Of a stretch of DNA of 64,000 nt, positions 44,300 to 52,614 are shown piece after piece; positions within the stretch are counted from its first letter, which is position 1, and every line of letters begins with the position of its first letter. The notes beneath the pieces are model-generated. The model did not search any database, was not told the DNA's origin, and saw only the letters and a list, made by a program, of their open reading frames with translations. Source of the stretch: Corynebacterium kalinowskii (GTDB lineage: Bacteria > Actinomycetota > Actinomycetes > Mycobacteriales > Mycobacteriaceae); assembly GCF_009734385.1 (NCBI RefSeq), contig NZ_CP046452.1, positions 1,116,001 through 1,180,000 on the forward strand, given 5' to 3'. Both the position numbers and the translations under genes were made by a program.

Positions 44300-45190
44300 C
44301 TAACCAGGAAACTGCACCCCAGTCCACTTTTCTGATAGCTCCCACAGCTTCCGAGCTGCTGCTTCGTCCAATGCGGCCGGCGCAGGTCGAACTCGGACTG
44401 CGTCTCCACGAAGCTCTAGGAATCCTCCAGGGCCGAAGTAATCTCCCTGCTGCGCCGTTGGATCGGTTGCTGCCCGGAGCGCAGGCTCAGCGCCGCGGGC
44501 CGTGCTTTGCCCGAGGATCCGGTCAAGCAGTGTCTTAAAACCAGTAGTCCCATGCGGGTTGGTAGAACTTTGGCCAGGATGGGACGCGAGCGACAACATA
44601 TCAACACCAGCGGACGCTAGCCGTCGCGCGAGTTCCTGAGTAAACAGGAGATTCGCCAGTTTGCTTCGTCCGTACGCTTTCATCGGATGATAGTCCTTGT
44701 CACTGCGAACGTCTGCAAAAGATAGGCCGGGAATCTTGTGTCCGTTGCTCGACATCGTGACAACTCTGCCTCCCGGTACCTTGCTAATCAGTGGGAACAA
44801 TAGCCCAGAGAGGGCAAAGTGCCCCAAGTGATTGATCGCGAAGTGGCGCTCGAACCCCTGTTTGGAAACTCCATATGGCAACATCATCACACCTGCGTTG
44901 TTGATCAGCAGGTCAAGGTGATCGTACTGTTCGAGGACTTCGGCGGCACACTTAGTCACCGAGTTGAGATTGCCAAGGTCTAGGTAATAGTGAGCCAAAC
45001 GAGGCGAGAACTTTTGGGCGAACGCCTCCATTCGCGCGCTGGCATTGCCAACGATGATCACCGTTGCCCCGTGTTGCGTCAAAACGCGGGTGATTTCGGC
45101 ACCTAGGCCATGATCTCCGCCGGTGACGAGTGCTACGCGCCCGGCCATGGAGGGAATATCTGAAGTCTGCCACTTTCTTTTTTCATGCAT
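44300..45190 (-). CDS. Short-chain dehydrogenase/reductase
   Basis: The 296-residue protein has the SDR fingerprint TGGDHGLGAEITRVL, NNAGVMMLP, catalytic Ser in VVTMSSNGHK and YGRSKLANLLF. It resembles the retinol-dehydrogenase or oxidoreductase group. From the ATG at 45190, TATTAT lies seven bases upstream, suggesting a leaderless message; an in-frame GTG at 45196 is an alternative start. It is divergent from a tetR-type gene and likely regulated by it. Confidence 0.85.
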   Translation of the reverse strand: MHEKRKWQTSDIPSMAGRVALVTGGDHGLGAEITRVLTQHGATVIIVGNASARMEAFAQKFSPRLAHYYLDLGNLNSVTKCAAEVLEQYDHLDLLINNAGVMMLPYGVSKQGFERHFAINHLGHFALSGLLFPLISKVPGGRVVTMSSNGHKIPGLSFADVRSDKDYHPMKAYGRSKLANLLFTQELARRLASAGVDMLSLASHPGQSSTNPHGTTGFKTLLDRILGQSTARGAEPALRAATDPTAQQGDYFGPGGFLELRGDAVRVRPAPAALDEAAARKLWELSEKWTGVQFPG

Positions 45191-45195
45191 ATGCA
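45186..45195. promoter_or_regulatory. TGCATATGCA palindrome between SDR and tetR
   Basis: This perfect 10-base palindrome overlaps the SDR start codon region and lies next to the divergent -10 boxes. It is a candidate operator for the TetR regulator. Confidence 0.45.
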
Positions 45196-45229
45196 CGATA
45201 ATAGCAATGGAGCGAAAGGAAAGCTACTG

Positions 45230-45817
45230 ATGCCAAAAGTGGTTGATCATGAGGAAAGGCGCCGTACGCTGGCAAAAGCCATCGTTGACATTGCTGGAGA
45301 AAAGGGATTAAAAGGGGCGACCCTTCGGGCCGTCGCAAAGCAAGCTGGGCTCTCAATGGGCGCCGTACAGCATTACTTCACCGACCGGGAAGCCATGCTC
45401 GACTTCGTCTTGGACTACGTACAGCAACAGCGTGGCGATCGGATTCGCTGCGCGATTGAGCAACTCAAGAATCCACAACCAAATTCAATGCTGTGGGCGA
45501 TGGTTAAAGAAATTCTCTTTGCGGATGAAACGAACTTGACCTTCCAAAAGGTACACATGATGTTTGTGTCGCGGGCATTCGGACATCAACCCACAGCTGC
45601 CAAGTTAGGTGAAGGTAGAGCAACCGTTGTACAGCTCTTTGAACAACTCTTAGGCGACAGTGGAGCTAAGAATCCGAAGGAAGCAGCGGAAACGCTGTGG
45701 TCCTTGATGGAATCCCTCCCCACCGACATCATTCTTGGACAGCACACCTATGACAGTGCAATGAACACCACCAAGGCAGTCTTGGCAGCATTTGGAATCA
45801 CCGATGTCGACGACTGA
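45230..45817 (+). CDS. TetR-family transcriptional regulator
   Basis: From the ATG at 45230 (GAAAGGA upstream) the protein has 195 residues. The N-terminal TetR helix-turn-helix is clear: RRRTLAKAIVDIAGEKGLKGATLRAVAKQAGLSMGAVQHYFTDREAML. The ligand domain has no assigned family. It is divergent from the SDR gene and overlaps the acyltransferase gene that follows by 14 bases, so it probably controls both. Confidence 0.9.
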   Translation: MPKVVDHEERRRTLAKAIVDIAGEKGLKGATLRAVAKQAGLSMGAVQHYFTDREAMLDFVLDYVQQQRGDRIRCAIEQLKNPQPNSMLWAMVKEILFADETNLTFQKVHMMFVSRAFGHQPTAAKLGEGRATVVQLFEQLLGDSGAKNPKEAAETLWSLMESLPTDIILGQHTYDSAMNTTKAVLAAFGITDVDD

Positions 45818-46964
45818 GTCAACTAAGACCCGTATTCACGGTTTGGACGCAGTCCGTGCTGCAGCATTGTTGCTTGGCATCGTTTTGCATGGTCTTATGC
45901 CCTACACCGCTCAGATCCCCTGGCTTGTCGATGACTCTCAGCGCGCGGAATGGCCCTTGGTAGTGATCTCTGCGATCCACTTCTTCCGCATGACACTCTT
46001 TCTGGTGCTTGCCGGATACTTTGGTCGGCTAGTCCGCTCAAGGCGAGGTACTCGGTCTTACCTACGGGATCGACTGATCCGGATCGTGCTTCCACTCTTT
46101 GTATTCTGGCCGTTTGCCGTCTTGCCACTCGGTTTGTTGGCAGCTTGGCACGCGAGCCGAGTCGGTAAAGAGCTGGTGCGCCCCGACGTTGCTGGGCACG
46201 GCGGCGCTCTTGGCGCATTCGACCTTGGACACTTGTGGTTCCTCTGGGTGCTAGCTCAGTGCATTGTGATCGCCCTCTTGCTGCGTTGGGCAGCTACCAA
46301 ACTGATGCCTGAATCCTCCGCCACCGTGCGAAATCTCCTTGCTCGGTGCCTGAGTGCTCGACTGGGTGTGTTGCTGGCGGCAATTCCTTATGCGATTACG
46401 ACGAATATCCAGCAAGAGGCTTCCGGCCTTATCGCACCTACCACTTTGATGCCTGACCCGGTTGCGCTGGTTGCCTATTTGGGTGCGTTTGGGGTGGGTT
46501 GGGTTCTCTCCTCCGATGATTCCGCACTCCGACGGATTGGCAATCACGCATGGTTCCACAGTGCTTTTGCTGTGGTGGCTACCGCCCTGACATTGGTTAC
46601 CACTGGTGCCATTTCTATCGGCATCGACGCACCTCAACCAGTGTGGTCAACCCTGCAAGCGCTGGCAGGTTGGTCATGCTGTTTTGCGTTGCTAGGACTG
46701 TCGGTGCGCTATCTGACCATATTTCGGCCATGGGTTCGCTATCTTGCTGATGCTTCCTACTGGATGTACCTGATGCATCTTGTCCTGTTGACGTTTTTTG
46801 AAGTCTTTATCGCGCATCTGGCTTGGCCGATCATGGTGAAAGCTAGCCTGAACTTCATCGTAACCTCGGCTCTGCTTTTGCTCACTTACCGCGTGTTAGT
46901 GCGCTCTACCTGGCTAGGTAGTTGGCTGAATGGCCGCAAAAGTAGTCCTAGCTCCAAGGCCTAA
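45804..46964 (+). CDS. Acyltransferase-3-type membrane protein
   Basis: The 386-residue protein begins IHGLDAVRAAALLLGIVLHG and has about ten membrane helices, the pattern of acyltransferase family 3 (OafB/mdoC-like) proteins, which acylate envelope glycans or exopolysaccharides. The usual RxxR-type motif appears as RSRRGTRSYLRDRLIRI. Its ATG at 45804 overlaps the tetR stop by 14 bases. Its end lies 10 bases before the cobG start. Confidence 0.8.
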   Translation: MSTTESTKTRIHGLDAVRAAALLLGIVLHGLMPYTAQIPWLVDDSQRAEWPLVVISAIHFFRMTLFLVLAGYFGRLVRSRRGTRSYLRDRLIRIVLPLFVFWPFAVLPLGLLAAWHASRVGKELVRPDVAGHGGALGAFDLGHLWFLWVLAQCIVIALLLRWAATKLMPESSATVRNLLARCLSARLGVLLAAIPYAITTNIQQEASGLIAPTTLMPDPVALVAYLGAFGVGWVLSSDDSALRRIGNHAWFHSAFAVVATALTLVTTGAISIGIDAPQPVWSTLQALAGWSCCFALLGLSVRYLTIFRPWVRYLADASYWMYLMHLVLLTFFEVFIAHLAWPIMVKASLNFIVTSALLLLTYRVLVRSTWLGSWLNGRKSSPSSKA

Positions 46965-46967
46965 AAT
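46962..46967 (+). promoter_or_regulatory. Leaderless -10 box of cobG
   Basis: TAAAAT ends seven bases before the cobG ATG at 46975. There is no ribosome site, so a leaderless transcript is likely. Confidence 0.5.
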
Positions 46968-46974
46968 AGTGGGC

Positions 46975-48093
46975 ATGACTATCCCTCTTCATGCCTCCAC
47001 CGACAAAGTAGCCTGTGACCTCGGTTTGGGCGACCGCTCGCGTGTTGACGGCTGCCCCGGTGCGCTCAGCTTTCACCACGCCGCCGATGGTGCAATTGGC
47101 CGAGTTCGCTTCCCCGGTGGTGTGATGTCGGCTACCCAATTCGCGCAATTTGCTCAGCTTGCGACAGATTTCGGCGACGGCGACATCCACCTCACGACCC
47201 GCGGCAACGTGCAAATCCGCGGGATCTCCGACGAAGCAGGCTTTTCGACGTCCGTCCTGTCTTCAGGATTCGTTCCCAGCATTGCCCACGACAAGATTCG
47301 CAATATTATCGCCTCTCCCCTTTCGGGTTTGGAAGAATTAGTTGCGGAGCTCGACCGAGCTTTGCTTAAAGACGAAGAACTAGCCGGTCTTTCCGGTCGC
47401 ACGCTCTTTGGTCTCGACAACGGCGATGGTGCCATCCTTGCCCAGCAACCTGACTTTGGCATTTTCATGGGTGAACAACCTCAGCTGATCTTGGGCGGAA
47501 AGCTGACCACCAAAACACTTGCCAACCCGGCAGAAGATATCGCGCAGCTCTCAGTGCAATGGCAGCGGGCGCGCGGTAACGCCTGGCGGGTAGCAGAAAA
47601 GCCAGAGTTTATCGCCTTCGACACCATGACCTTCACTAGCTCCGATCCGACCCACATCGGCTGGTTCGACCGTGAAGACGGCACCGTGTCCCTGGGGGCT
47701 GGCTTGCCATTCGGAGTGCTGCCGCGCAAGGTGGCTGAGCTGCTGTGCGCCGTCGAAAAGCCAGTGCAGGTTACGCCGTGGCACAGCGTCCTCGTACATA
47801 ACCTAGACGAAGGCGAAGCCGAGGCGGTGGCTAAGGTGCTGGCTCCGATGGGGCTCATCTTCGACGCGCACTCCCCTAAGTTGCAGGTCACCGCGTGTAC
47901 CGGGTTGCCCGGGTGTGCGAAGTCCCGGTCGGATGTGCGCAGGGATGCTCTGCAGCTGATGGTCGCCGGCGATTCGGAGGGACGAGTGCATTTCTCCGGA
48001 TGCGAGCGCCGGTGTGGTCATCCTCGGGTTGAGTACACGGACTATCTGGCGTTGGGTGACGGTGAGTATGAGGTCACAGAGAACCGAGGTTGA
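46975..48093 (+). CDS. cobG: Precorrin-3B synthase CobG
   Basis: CobG uses O2 to hydroxylate precorrin-3A and form the lactone of precorrin-3B; it marks the aerobic pathway. The 372-residue protein is in the nitrite/sulfite reductase family and carries the iron-sulfur/siroheme-type cysteines: TACTGLPGCAKS and FSGCERRCGHP. I chose the ATG at 46975 because a -10 box sits just before it; an earlier in-frame start at 46930 would overlap the acyltransferase gene. Confidence 0.92.
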   Translation: MTIPLHASTDKVACDLGLGDRSRVDGCPGALSFHHAADGAIGRVRFPGGVMSATQFAQFAQLATDFGDGDIHLTTRGNVQIRGISDEAGFSTSVLSSGFVPSIAHDKIRNIIASPLSGLEELVAELDRALLKDEELAGLSGRTLFGLDNGDGAILAQQPDFGIFMGEQPQLILGGKLTTKTLANPAEDIAQLSVQWQRARGNAWRVAEKPEFIAFDTMTFTSSDPTHIGWFDREDGTVSLGAGLPFGVLPRKVAELLCAVEKPVQVTPWHSVLVHNLDEGEAEAVAKVLAPMGLIFDAHSPKLQVTACTGLPGCAKSRSDVRRDALQLMVAGDSEGRVHFSGCERRCGHPRVEYTDYLALGDGEYEVTENRG

Positions 48094-48152
48094 ATTTGGT
48101 AATGGAAACTATCGAAATTGGGTAGGAAACGTCAATCTCCATAACCAAATTC
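48092..48152 (+). other. Inverted repeat between cobG and cobH
   Basis: GAATTTGGTAATGGA (48092-48106) and TCCATAACCAAATTC (48138-48152) form a 15-base stem with one mismatch and a 31-base loop. It starts within the cobG stop codon and ends just before the cobH -10 box. The loop has a near-direct repeat of the left arm, TTGGGTAGGAAAC. No T run follows. Confidence 0.6.
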
Positions 48153-48158
48153 GCCCCG

Positions 48159-48164
48159 TATAGT
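48159..48164 (+). promoter_or_regulatory. Leaderless -10 box of cobH
   Basis: TATAGT ends eight bases before the cobH ATG with no ribosome site, so cobH likely has its own leaderless promoter after the dyad. Confidence 0.55.
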
Positions 48165-48172
48165 CTAGAAGC

Positions 48173-48820
48173 ATGCACAGCTACATCACCGACGGTAACG
48201 AGATCTACCGCCAGTCCTTCGCCATGATCCGCGAGGAATCCGACCTGTCTTCGTTCGATGACCTGCAAGCGCAGGTCGCAGTTCGCATGATCCACGCCGC
48301 CGGTCAGACCGATCTGGCTGATGACATCGAGTTTTCCGACAATCTTGTTCCCGCCGCTCGCCAGGCCCTGGAAAACGGCAAGCCAATTATCACCGACGTG
48401 AATATGGTGGCCTCCGGCATTACTCGCAAGCGCCTGCCTGCGGACAATGAGGTGCTGTGTTTCTTGCGTGATCCGAAGGTTCCGGAATTGGCGAAGCAAC
48501 TAGGAACCACCCGTTCCGCCGCAGCCGTTGAGCTGTGGGCGCCGGTGCTTGAGGGAGCAGTAGTCGCAATCGGCAATGCCCCGACCGCTTTGGTGCACCT
48601 CATGACATGGCTGGCGGAGGACGACACCAGGCCACGCCCGGCTGCCGTGCTCGGCATCCCGGTCGGCTTCGTGGGTGCTGCGGAGTCAAAGGCTGACCTG
48701 GCCAATGCTGCGCACGATTTGGGCATTGAGTTTCTCACTGTTCACGGCCGTCGCGGTGGCTCCGCCATCACCTGCGCTGCGATCAATGCGCTGGCTACCC
48801 ATCAGGAGATCCTGCCATGA
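48173..48820 (+). CDS. cobH: Precorrin-8X methylmutase CobH
   Basis: CobH moves a methyl group from C-11 to C-12 to turn precorrin-8X into hydrogenobyrinate. The 215-residue protein has the catalytic His in VRMIHAAGQTD and the family blocks DVNMVASGITRK and IGNAPTALVHL. It overlaps cobIJ by four bases (ATGA). Confidence 0.95.
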   Translation: MHSYITDGNEIYRQSFAMIREESDLSSFDDLQAQVAVRMIHAAGQTDLADDIEFSDNLVPAARQALENGKPIITDVNMVASGITRKRLPADNEVLCFLRDPKVPELAKQLGTTRSAAAVELWAPVLEGAVVAIGNAPTALVHLMTWLAEDDTRPRPAAVLGIPVGFVGAAESKADLANAAHDLGIEFLTVHGRRGGSAITCAAINALATHQEILP

Positions 48821-50289
48821 GCAAGCTGTACGGCATCGGCGTCGGCCCCGGCGACCCGGAGCTGCTGACGGTTAAGGCAGTCAAAGCCATCCAAGAAGCC
48901 GACGTCATCGCCTATCACGCCGCGCCGGGCAAGTCCTCCACGGCGGCCAAGATCGCGCGCGAGTACTTCCGCGACGGCCAGCACCAGGAGTTGCTGGAAT
49001 ATCCCGTTACCACGGGCAGCACCGACCACCCGGGCGGCTACGCCGGTGCGCTGGCTGACTTCTACTCAGAGGCCACCTTCCGCCTGGCCGCGCACCTGTC
49101 TGCAGGCAAGACCGTCGCCGTGCTCAGCCTCGGCGATCCAATGTTGTACTCGTCTTACCAGCACCTGCACCGCGCGCTGCTGGAGCATGCTGACGAAGCC
49201 GAGATCATCCCGGGTATCCCGTCCATCACTGCGGCCGCCGACGTGCTCGGCATGCCACTGGCGGAGGATGAGGAAGTCCTCACCGTCCTGCCCGGCACCC
49301 TGCCCGAGCAAGATCTGATCCGCCGCTTATCGACGACCGATACCGCGGTGATCATGAAACTCGGCCGTACCTTCGACAAGGTACGTTCCGCTCTCATTGC
49401 TACTGGCCTGGCTGAGCGTTCCTACGTGGTAATCCGGGCAACGATGGCCGAGCAGAACGTGGTTCCCGTCCTCGAAGCCACTGAGGTGCCTTACTTTGCA
49501 TGCGTTGTGGTGCCTTCGCGTGTCGTGGCGTCAACCCCAGAGCACAAAGGCGAGGTAGTCGTCGTGGGCCTCGGCCCAGGCGCTGACCGCTGGACCACCC
49601 CAGAAGTTGCTGCCGAATTGGCGCAGGCCACCGACATTGTTGGCTACTCCACGTATGTGAACCGCGTCCCCGAACGTAAGGGGCAGAACCGACACTTGTC
49701 AGACAATAAGGTCGAGGCCGAGCGCGCTGCGATGGCGCTTGATATGGCGAAGCGTGGCGCCCGCGTGGCGGTTGTTTCTTCTGGTGACCCAGGAGTATTT
49801 GCGATGGCCGCAGCTGTGCTCGAGACTGCGGATGATGACCTGTGGCGCGATATCCCGGTTCGCATCGTCCCCGGTATGACGGCAGCGCAGGCTGTCGCTT
49901 CCCGAGTCGGAGCGCCACTGGGACACGACTTCGGCATGATTTCGCTCTCGGATCGATTGAAGCCGTGGCCGGTCATCGAAAAGCGCATTCGTGCGCTCGC
50001 TGGTGCCGACATGGCGTTTGCCGTGTACAACCCGGCGTCTAAGACGCGCCGGGAACAGGTCGCCTTGCTCCGGGACATCGTCGCCGAGTACCAGACTCCA
50101 GAGACCCCGGTTATCGTGGCTCGGGCAGTCGGCTCAGATGTGGAAAACGTCGTTGTGACCACTCTGCGCGATTTCGATCCAGAGATCGTCGATATGCGCA
50201 CCATGGTGATCATCGGCGCTTCGACCACCCAGGTCTACGAAGGCGTTGATGGTAAGCGGGTGTTTACCTCGCGGCGGTACGAAAGCTAG
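48817..50289 (+). CDS. cobIJ: Fused CobI-CobJ methyltransferase
   Basis: The 490-residue protein joins two tetrapyrrole methylases. Residues 1 to about 240 are CobI (precorrin-2 C20-methyltransferase; KLYGIGVGPGDPELLTVKAV). The rest is CobJ (precorrin-3B C17-methyltransferase; VVVVGLGPGADRWTTPEV, VSSGDPGVFAMAAAVLE). Fusion of these two steps is known in other actinobacteria. The ATG at 48817 overlaps the cobH stop. It converges with higA, overlapping it by four bases. Confidence 0.95.
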   Translation: MSKLYGIGVGPGDPELLTVKAVKAIQEADVIAYHAAPGKSSTAAKIAREYFRDGQHQELLEYPVTTGSTDHPGGYAGALADFYSEATFRLAAHLSAGKTVAVLSLGDPMLYSSYQHLHRALLEHADEAEIIPGIPSITAAADVLGMPLAEDEEVLTVLPGTLPEQDLIRRLSTTDTAVIMKLGRTFDKVRSALIATGLAERSYVVIRATMAEQNVVPVLEATEVPYFACVVVPSRVVASTPEHKGEVVVVGLGPGADRWTTPEVAAELAQATDIVGYSTYVNRVPERKGQNRHLSDNKVEAERAAMALDMAKRGARVAVVSSGDPGVFAMAAAVLETADDDLWRDIPVRIVPGMTAAQAVASRVGAPLGHDFGMISLSDRLKPWPVIEKRIRALAGADMAFAVYNPASKTRREQVALLRDIVAEYQTPETPVIVARAVGSDVENVVVTTLRDFDPEIVDMRTMVIIGASTTQVYEGVDGKRVFTSRRYES

Positions 50290-50570
50290 TTGCTGAGCAG
50301 GGACTCGACCTTGGGAAGTCCCTGCTCTTTCAGGTGTGCAAGGTCGTAAGCCGCTTGCATATCGAGCCACAGCTTGGCGTTACCGATTCCGGCGACTTCA
50401 AACCGCAGCGCGAGCTGGGGCGACATCGCAGCATGACCGTGTAGAACACGGCTCAGTGCCACGCGCGATACACCGAGACGACGGCTAGCCTCGGCGATGC
50501 TGATCTCCAACTCACTGAGGACATCTTCCAAAATCACCTCACCCGGATGTGAGGGACTATGCATATTCAT
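50286..50570 (-). CDS. higA: HigA-type antitoxin
   Basis: The 94-residue protein begins HSPSHPGEVILEDVL, a HigA-type N-terminus, and has an XRE helix-turn-helix ISIAEASRRLGVSRVALSRVLHGHAAMSPQLALRFE. It should neutralise HigB and repress the pair. It lies 10 bases after the higB stop on the minus strand. Confidence 0.92.
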   Translation of the reverse strand: MNMHSPSHPGEVILEDVLSELEISIAEASRRLGVSRVALSRVLHGHAAMSPQLALRFEVAGIGNAKLWLDMQAAYDLAHLKEQGLPKVESLLSN

Positions 50571-50580
50571 CTTTCACCTG

Positions 50581-50862
50581 CTAGTGGTAGTCCAGATAGT
50601 CGACAAGTTCCACGTCAGTACCGACGAACCGGAATACGACTCGCCAATTCCCTGACACCTTCAGTGACCAAAAACCCGACCGGTTTCCCGTAAGGGCGTG
50701 AGTGCGGTAGCCAGGAATCGAAAGAAGCGGGTCGATGGATTCTGCCACGTCTAGCACGGAGAGAATACGAGAGAGTTTTCTGGCGTGTTCGGTTTGTATT
50801 CCCTTCCTGGAACCCGTTCTAAAGAAGCTCTCCAGTCCGCGATGTTTAAAACTCACGATCAC
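50581..50862 (-). CDS. higB: HigB-type toxin
   Basis: From the GTG at 50862 the 93-residue protein begins IVSFKHRGLESFF, followed by RTHALTGNRSGFWSLKVSGNWRVVFRF, the RelE/HigB mRNA interferase fold that cuts mRNA on the ribosome. TACGCT ends six bases before the GTG, so the message may be leaderless. The toxin-before-antitoxin order is the HigBA pattern. The pair lies between two blocks of cobalamin genes. Confidence 0.9.
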   Translation of the reverse strand: MIVSFKHRGLESFFRTGSRKGIQTEHARKLSRILSVLDVAESIDPLLSIPGYRTHALTGNRSGFWSLKVSGNWRVVFRFVGTDVELVDYLDYH

Positions 50863-50939
50863 ATCGAAAGCGTATCGCGTTGAGATACACTCTGTCAATG
50901 AGGTTCGAGGCTCTTGCGAACATCGAGGCCGGTGCTAAA

Positions 50940-50955
50940 ATGTAACTAGTTACAT
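50940..50955. promoter_or_regulatory. 16-base perfect palindrome before marR
   Basis: ATGTAACTAGTTACAT is fully symmetrical and overlaps a TAAAAT -10 box (50936-50941) just before the marR gene at 50969. It is a strong candidate for autoregulation by the encoded MarR protein. Confidence 0.7.
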
Positions 50956-50968
50956 AAATGGAGGCATC

Positions 50969-51412
50969 ATGCGAGAACAAGCACTCACTTTCAGTGGCAT
51001 CCTACTTCTGGCCAATCGCATACAAACCACGCTTGACCAGGCACTCCCCGAGCTCACCCTCAAACAGTGGCTGTGCCTGGTGATCATCGCCTCTGAAGGC
51101 AAAGTGGATTCGATGGCGGAGGTCGTCGATAAGCTTGGCACTTCGCACCAAAATGCCGCCAAACTCGTACGCGCACTCGAGGCGAAGGGATTCGTCGAAT
51201 TCGGTCCTTCGTCTGACAAACGCGCGCGGTCCGTCGCGCTCACCGACCACGCGCGCGAGTATCTGCGCGCCAACAACGACCGTGGCGATGGCATCCTCAC
51301 GCAGCTTTTCGACGGCATCGACCCCGCCGACACCGCTGCCTGCCTGCGCGTTCTCAACGCCCTATCACTAAATTTGGGCTGTTCCAGCATCTATCCCGAG
51401 GGGGAATCATGA
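50969..51412 (+). CDS. MarR-family transcriptional regulator
   Basis: The 147-residue protein has a MarR winged helix: LTLKQWLCLVIIASEGKVDSMAEVVDKLGTSHQNAAKLVRALEAKGFVEFGPSSDKRARSVALTDHARE. GGAGG lies four bases before the ATG. It overlaps the start of the next gene (ATGA), so the two are co-translated, and the promoter carries a 16-base palindrome. Confidence 0.9.
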   Translation: MREQALTFSGILLLANRIQTTLDQALPELTLKQWLCLVIIASEGKVDSMAEVVDKLGTSHQNAAKLVRALEAKGFVEFGPSSDKRARSVALTDHAREYLRANNDRGDGILTQLFDGIDPADTAACLRVLNALSLNLGCSSIYPEGES

Positions 51413-52611
51413 TCTCGATCTTGTTGGCCATACTCGCCGCAGTGTCGGCGTTGGTGAGTCGCATCGGAGCCGGCCTGCTGCTGGTTCTGGGCGTGGTATC
51501 GCTGCGGTGGGCGAAACGGACGCGGAAAGCGGCCATTGCGTGTCTATCGGTCGCCACCCTATTTACTGGCTGGAGTGTGATCTCGCTGCTTAGGCCGTAC
51601 GGTTCTGTGGCAGAAAGGACTGACTTTGGTGGTTCTGATCGCACTGTGACGCTGCCGCTCGAGGTGGTGCAATTCCCAATGGATCGAGTCGCCTTGGTCG
51701 CACTCGCACCGAATTCTGATCCTGAGTACACGGGTTTTGAGCTGCAGCATCTTGCAGATGGCTATGGTCTGATTGCGTACCGAGCCGATGGCTACGCGGA
51801 CATCTACGACTCCCCGGGCATGACCTCGGACCCAAACGAGCGCGGGCAGGTCATTGGTAAGGGACTGAAGCACTATGTGCAGACGGAGCTGAATGCGACG
51901 TTGACGCGAAACGAGTTCAAGGCAGAGTTCGACACCCACGATGGCCGGCACGTGAAGATCAATCTGGTCTCGGGAGACGATCAAGGCGTCCCAGTCCCAA
52001 TTCTCGCCCCAGTCGGTTTGAGCACCAAGGAACCAATCTTCTTCCCGCTGTTCGTCCTGAATGACTTCACGTTCATGAACACCACGGGCGCGACGATAGA
52101 CATTTCCATTGATGGGGTCGCCATGCGGGAAGAAGGAAGTCGATTCCCACTGCAATCGAAAATGCGCAATTTTGTGAAGTACTGCACTGATGGACAGTTC
52201 TACCAGGTGTTTCCGGAACGCGATCAGGACGTGAAGCACGTGCAGACTACGGGTGACCGATACGTTGACGGCCAGGTAGTGTACGTCTTTTCCGGTGATG
52301 CCCTGGCGCGAATCGACATGGGGTCGCACAGCATTACCTTCGAGCCGCCGCTAGATGTCACGGCATCTGGTGAAGGGCGAGTGAGCATGGACATTCGGCC
52401 ACAGGGCGGCTCAATCAGTGGCCCCTACACATTGGAGGCCGGTCACTTTTCGCTCACCTTTGACCAGGTGAAACTCGCCCGACAACGCGACATCGGAGCT
52501 GACGTTATGATTCGAGCGCTAGGATTCTTCCAGAAGTGGCCGAAGGGCTACTCCTTCGAGGCAGATTTCACGGACGGAAAAGTGCGATCAGCCTGGAAGA
52601 ACGACAGCTAG
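51409..52611 (+). CDS. Membrane protein with large outer domain, unknown
   Basis: The 400-residue protein has N-terminal membrane segments (ILLAILAAVSALVSRIGAGLLLVLGVVSL and IACLSVATLFTGWSVISLL) followed by a long soluble part rich in beta-strand-like stretches, ending in ADFTDGKVRSAWKNDS. I recognise no family. The four-base overlap with marR indicates that the two are one regulatory unit. It ends three bases before the convergent cobK. Confidence 0.7.
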   Translation: MISILLAILAAVSALVSRIGAGLLLVLGVVSLRWAKRTRKAAIACLSVATLFTGWSVISLLRPYGSVAERTDFGGSDRTVTLPLEVVQFPMDRVALVALAPNSDPEYTGFELQHLADGYGLIAYRADGYADIYDSPGMTSDPNERGQVIGKGLKHYVQTELNATLTRNEFKAEFDTHDGRHVKINLVSGDDQGVPVPILAPVGLSTKEPIFFPLFVLNDFTFMNTTGATIDISIDGVAMREEGSRFPLQSKMRNFVKYCTDGQFYQVFPERDQDVKHVQTTGDRYVDGQVVYVFSGDALARIDMGSHSITFEPPLDVTASGEGRVSMDIRPQGGSISGPYTLEAGHFSLTFDQVKLARQRDIGADVMIRALGFFQKWPKGYSFEADFTDGKVRSAWKNDS

Positions 52612-52614
52612 GGC

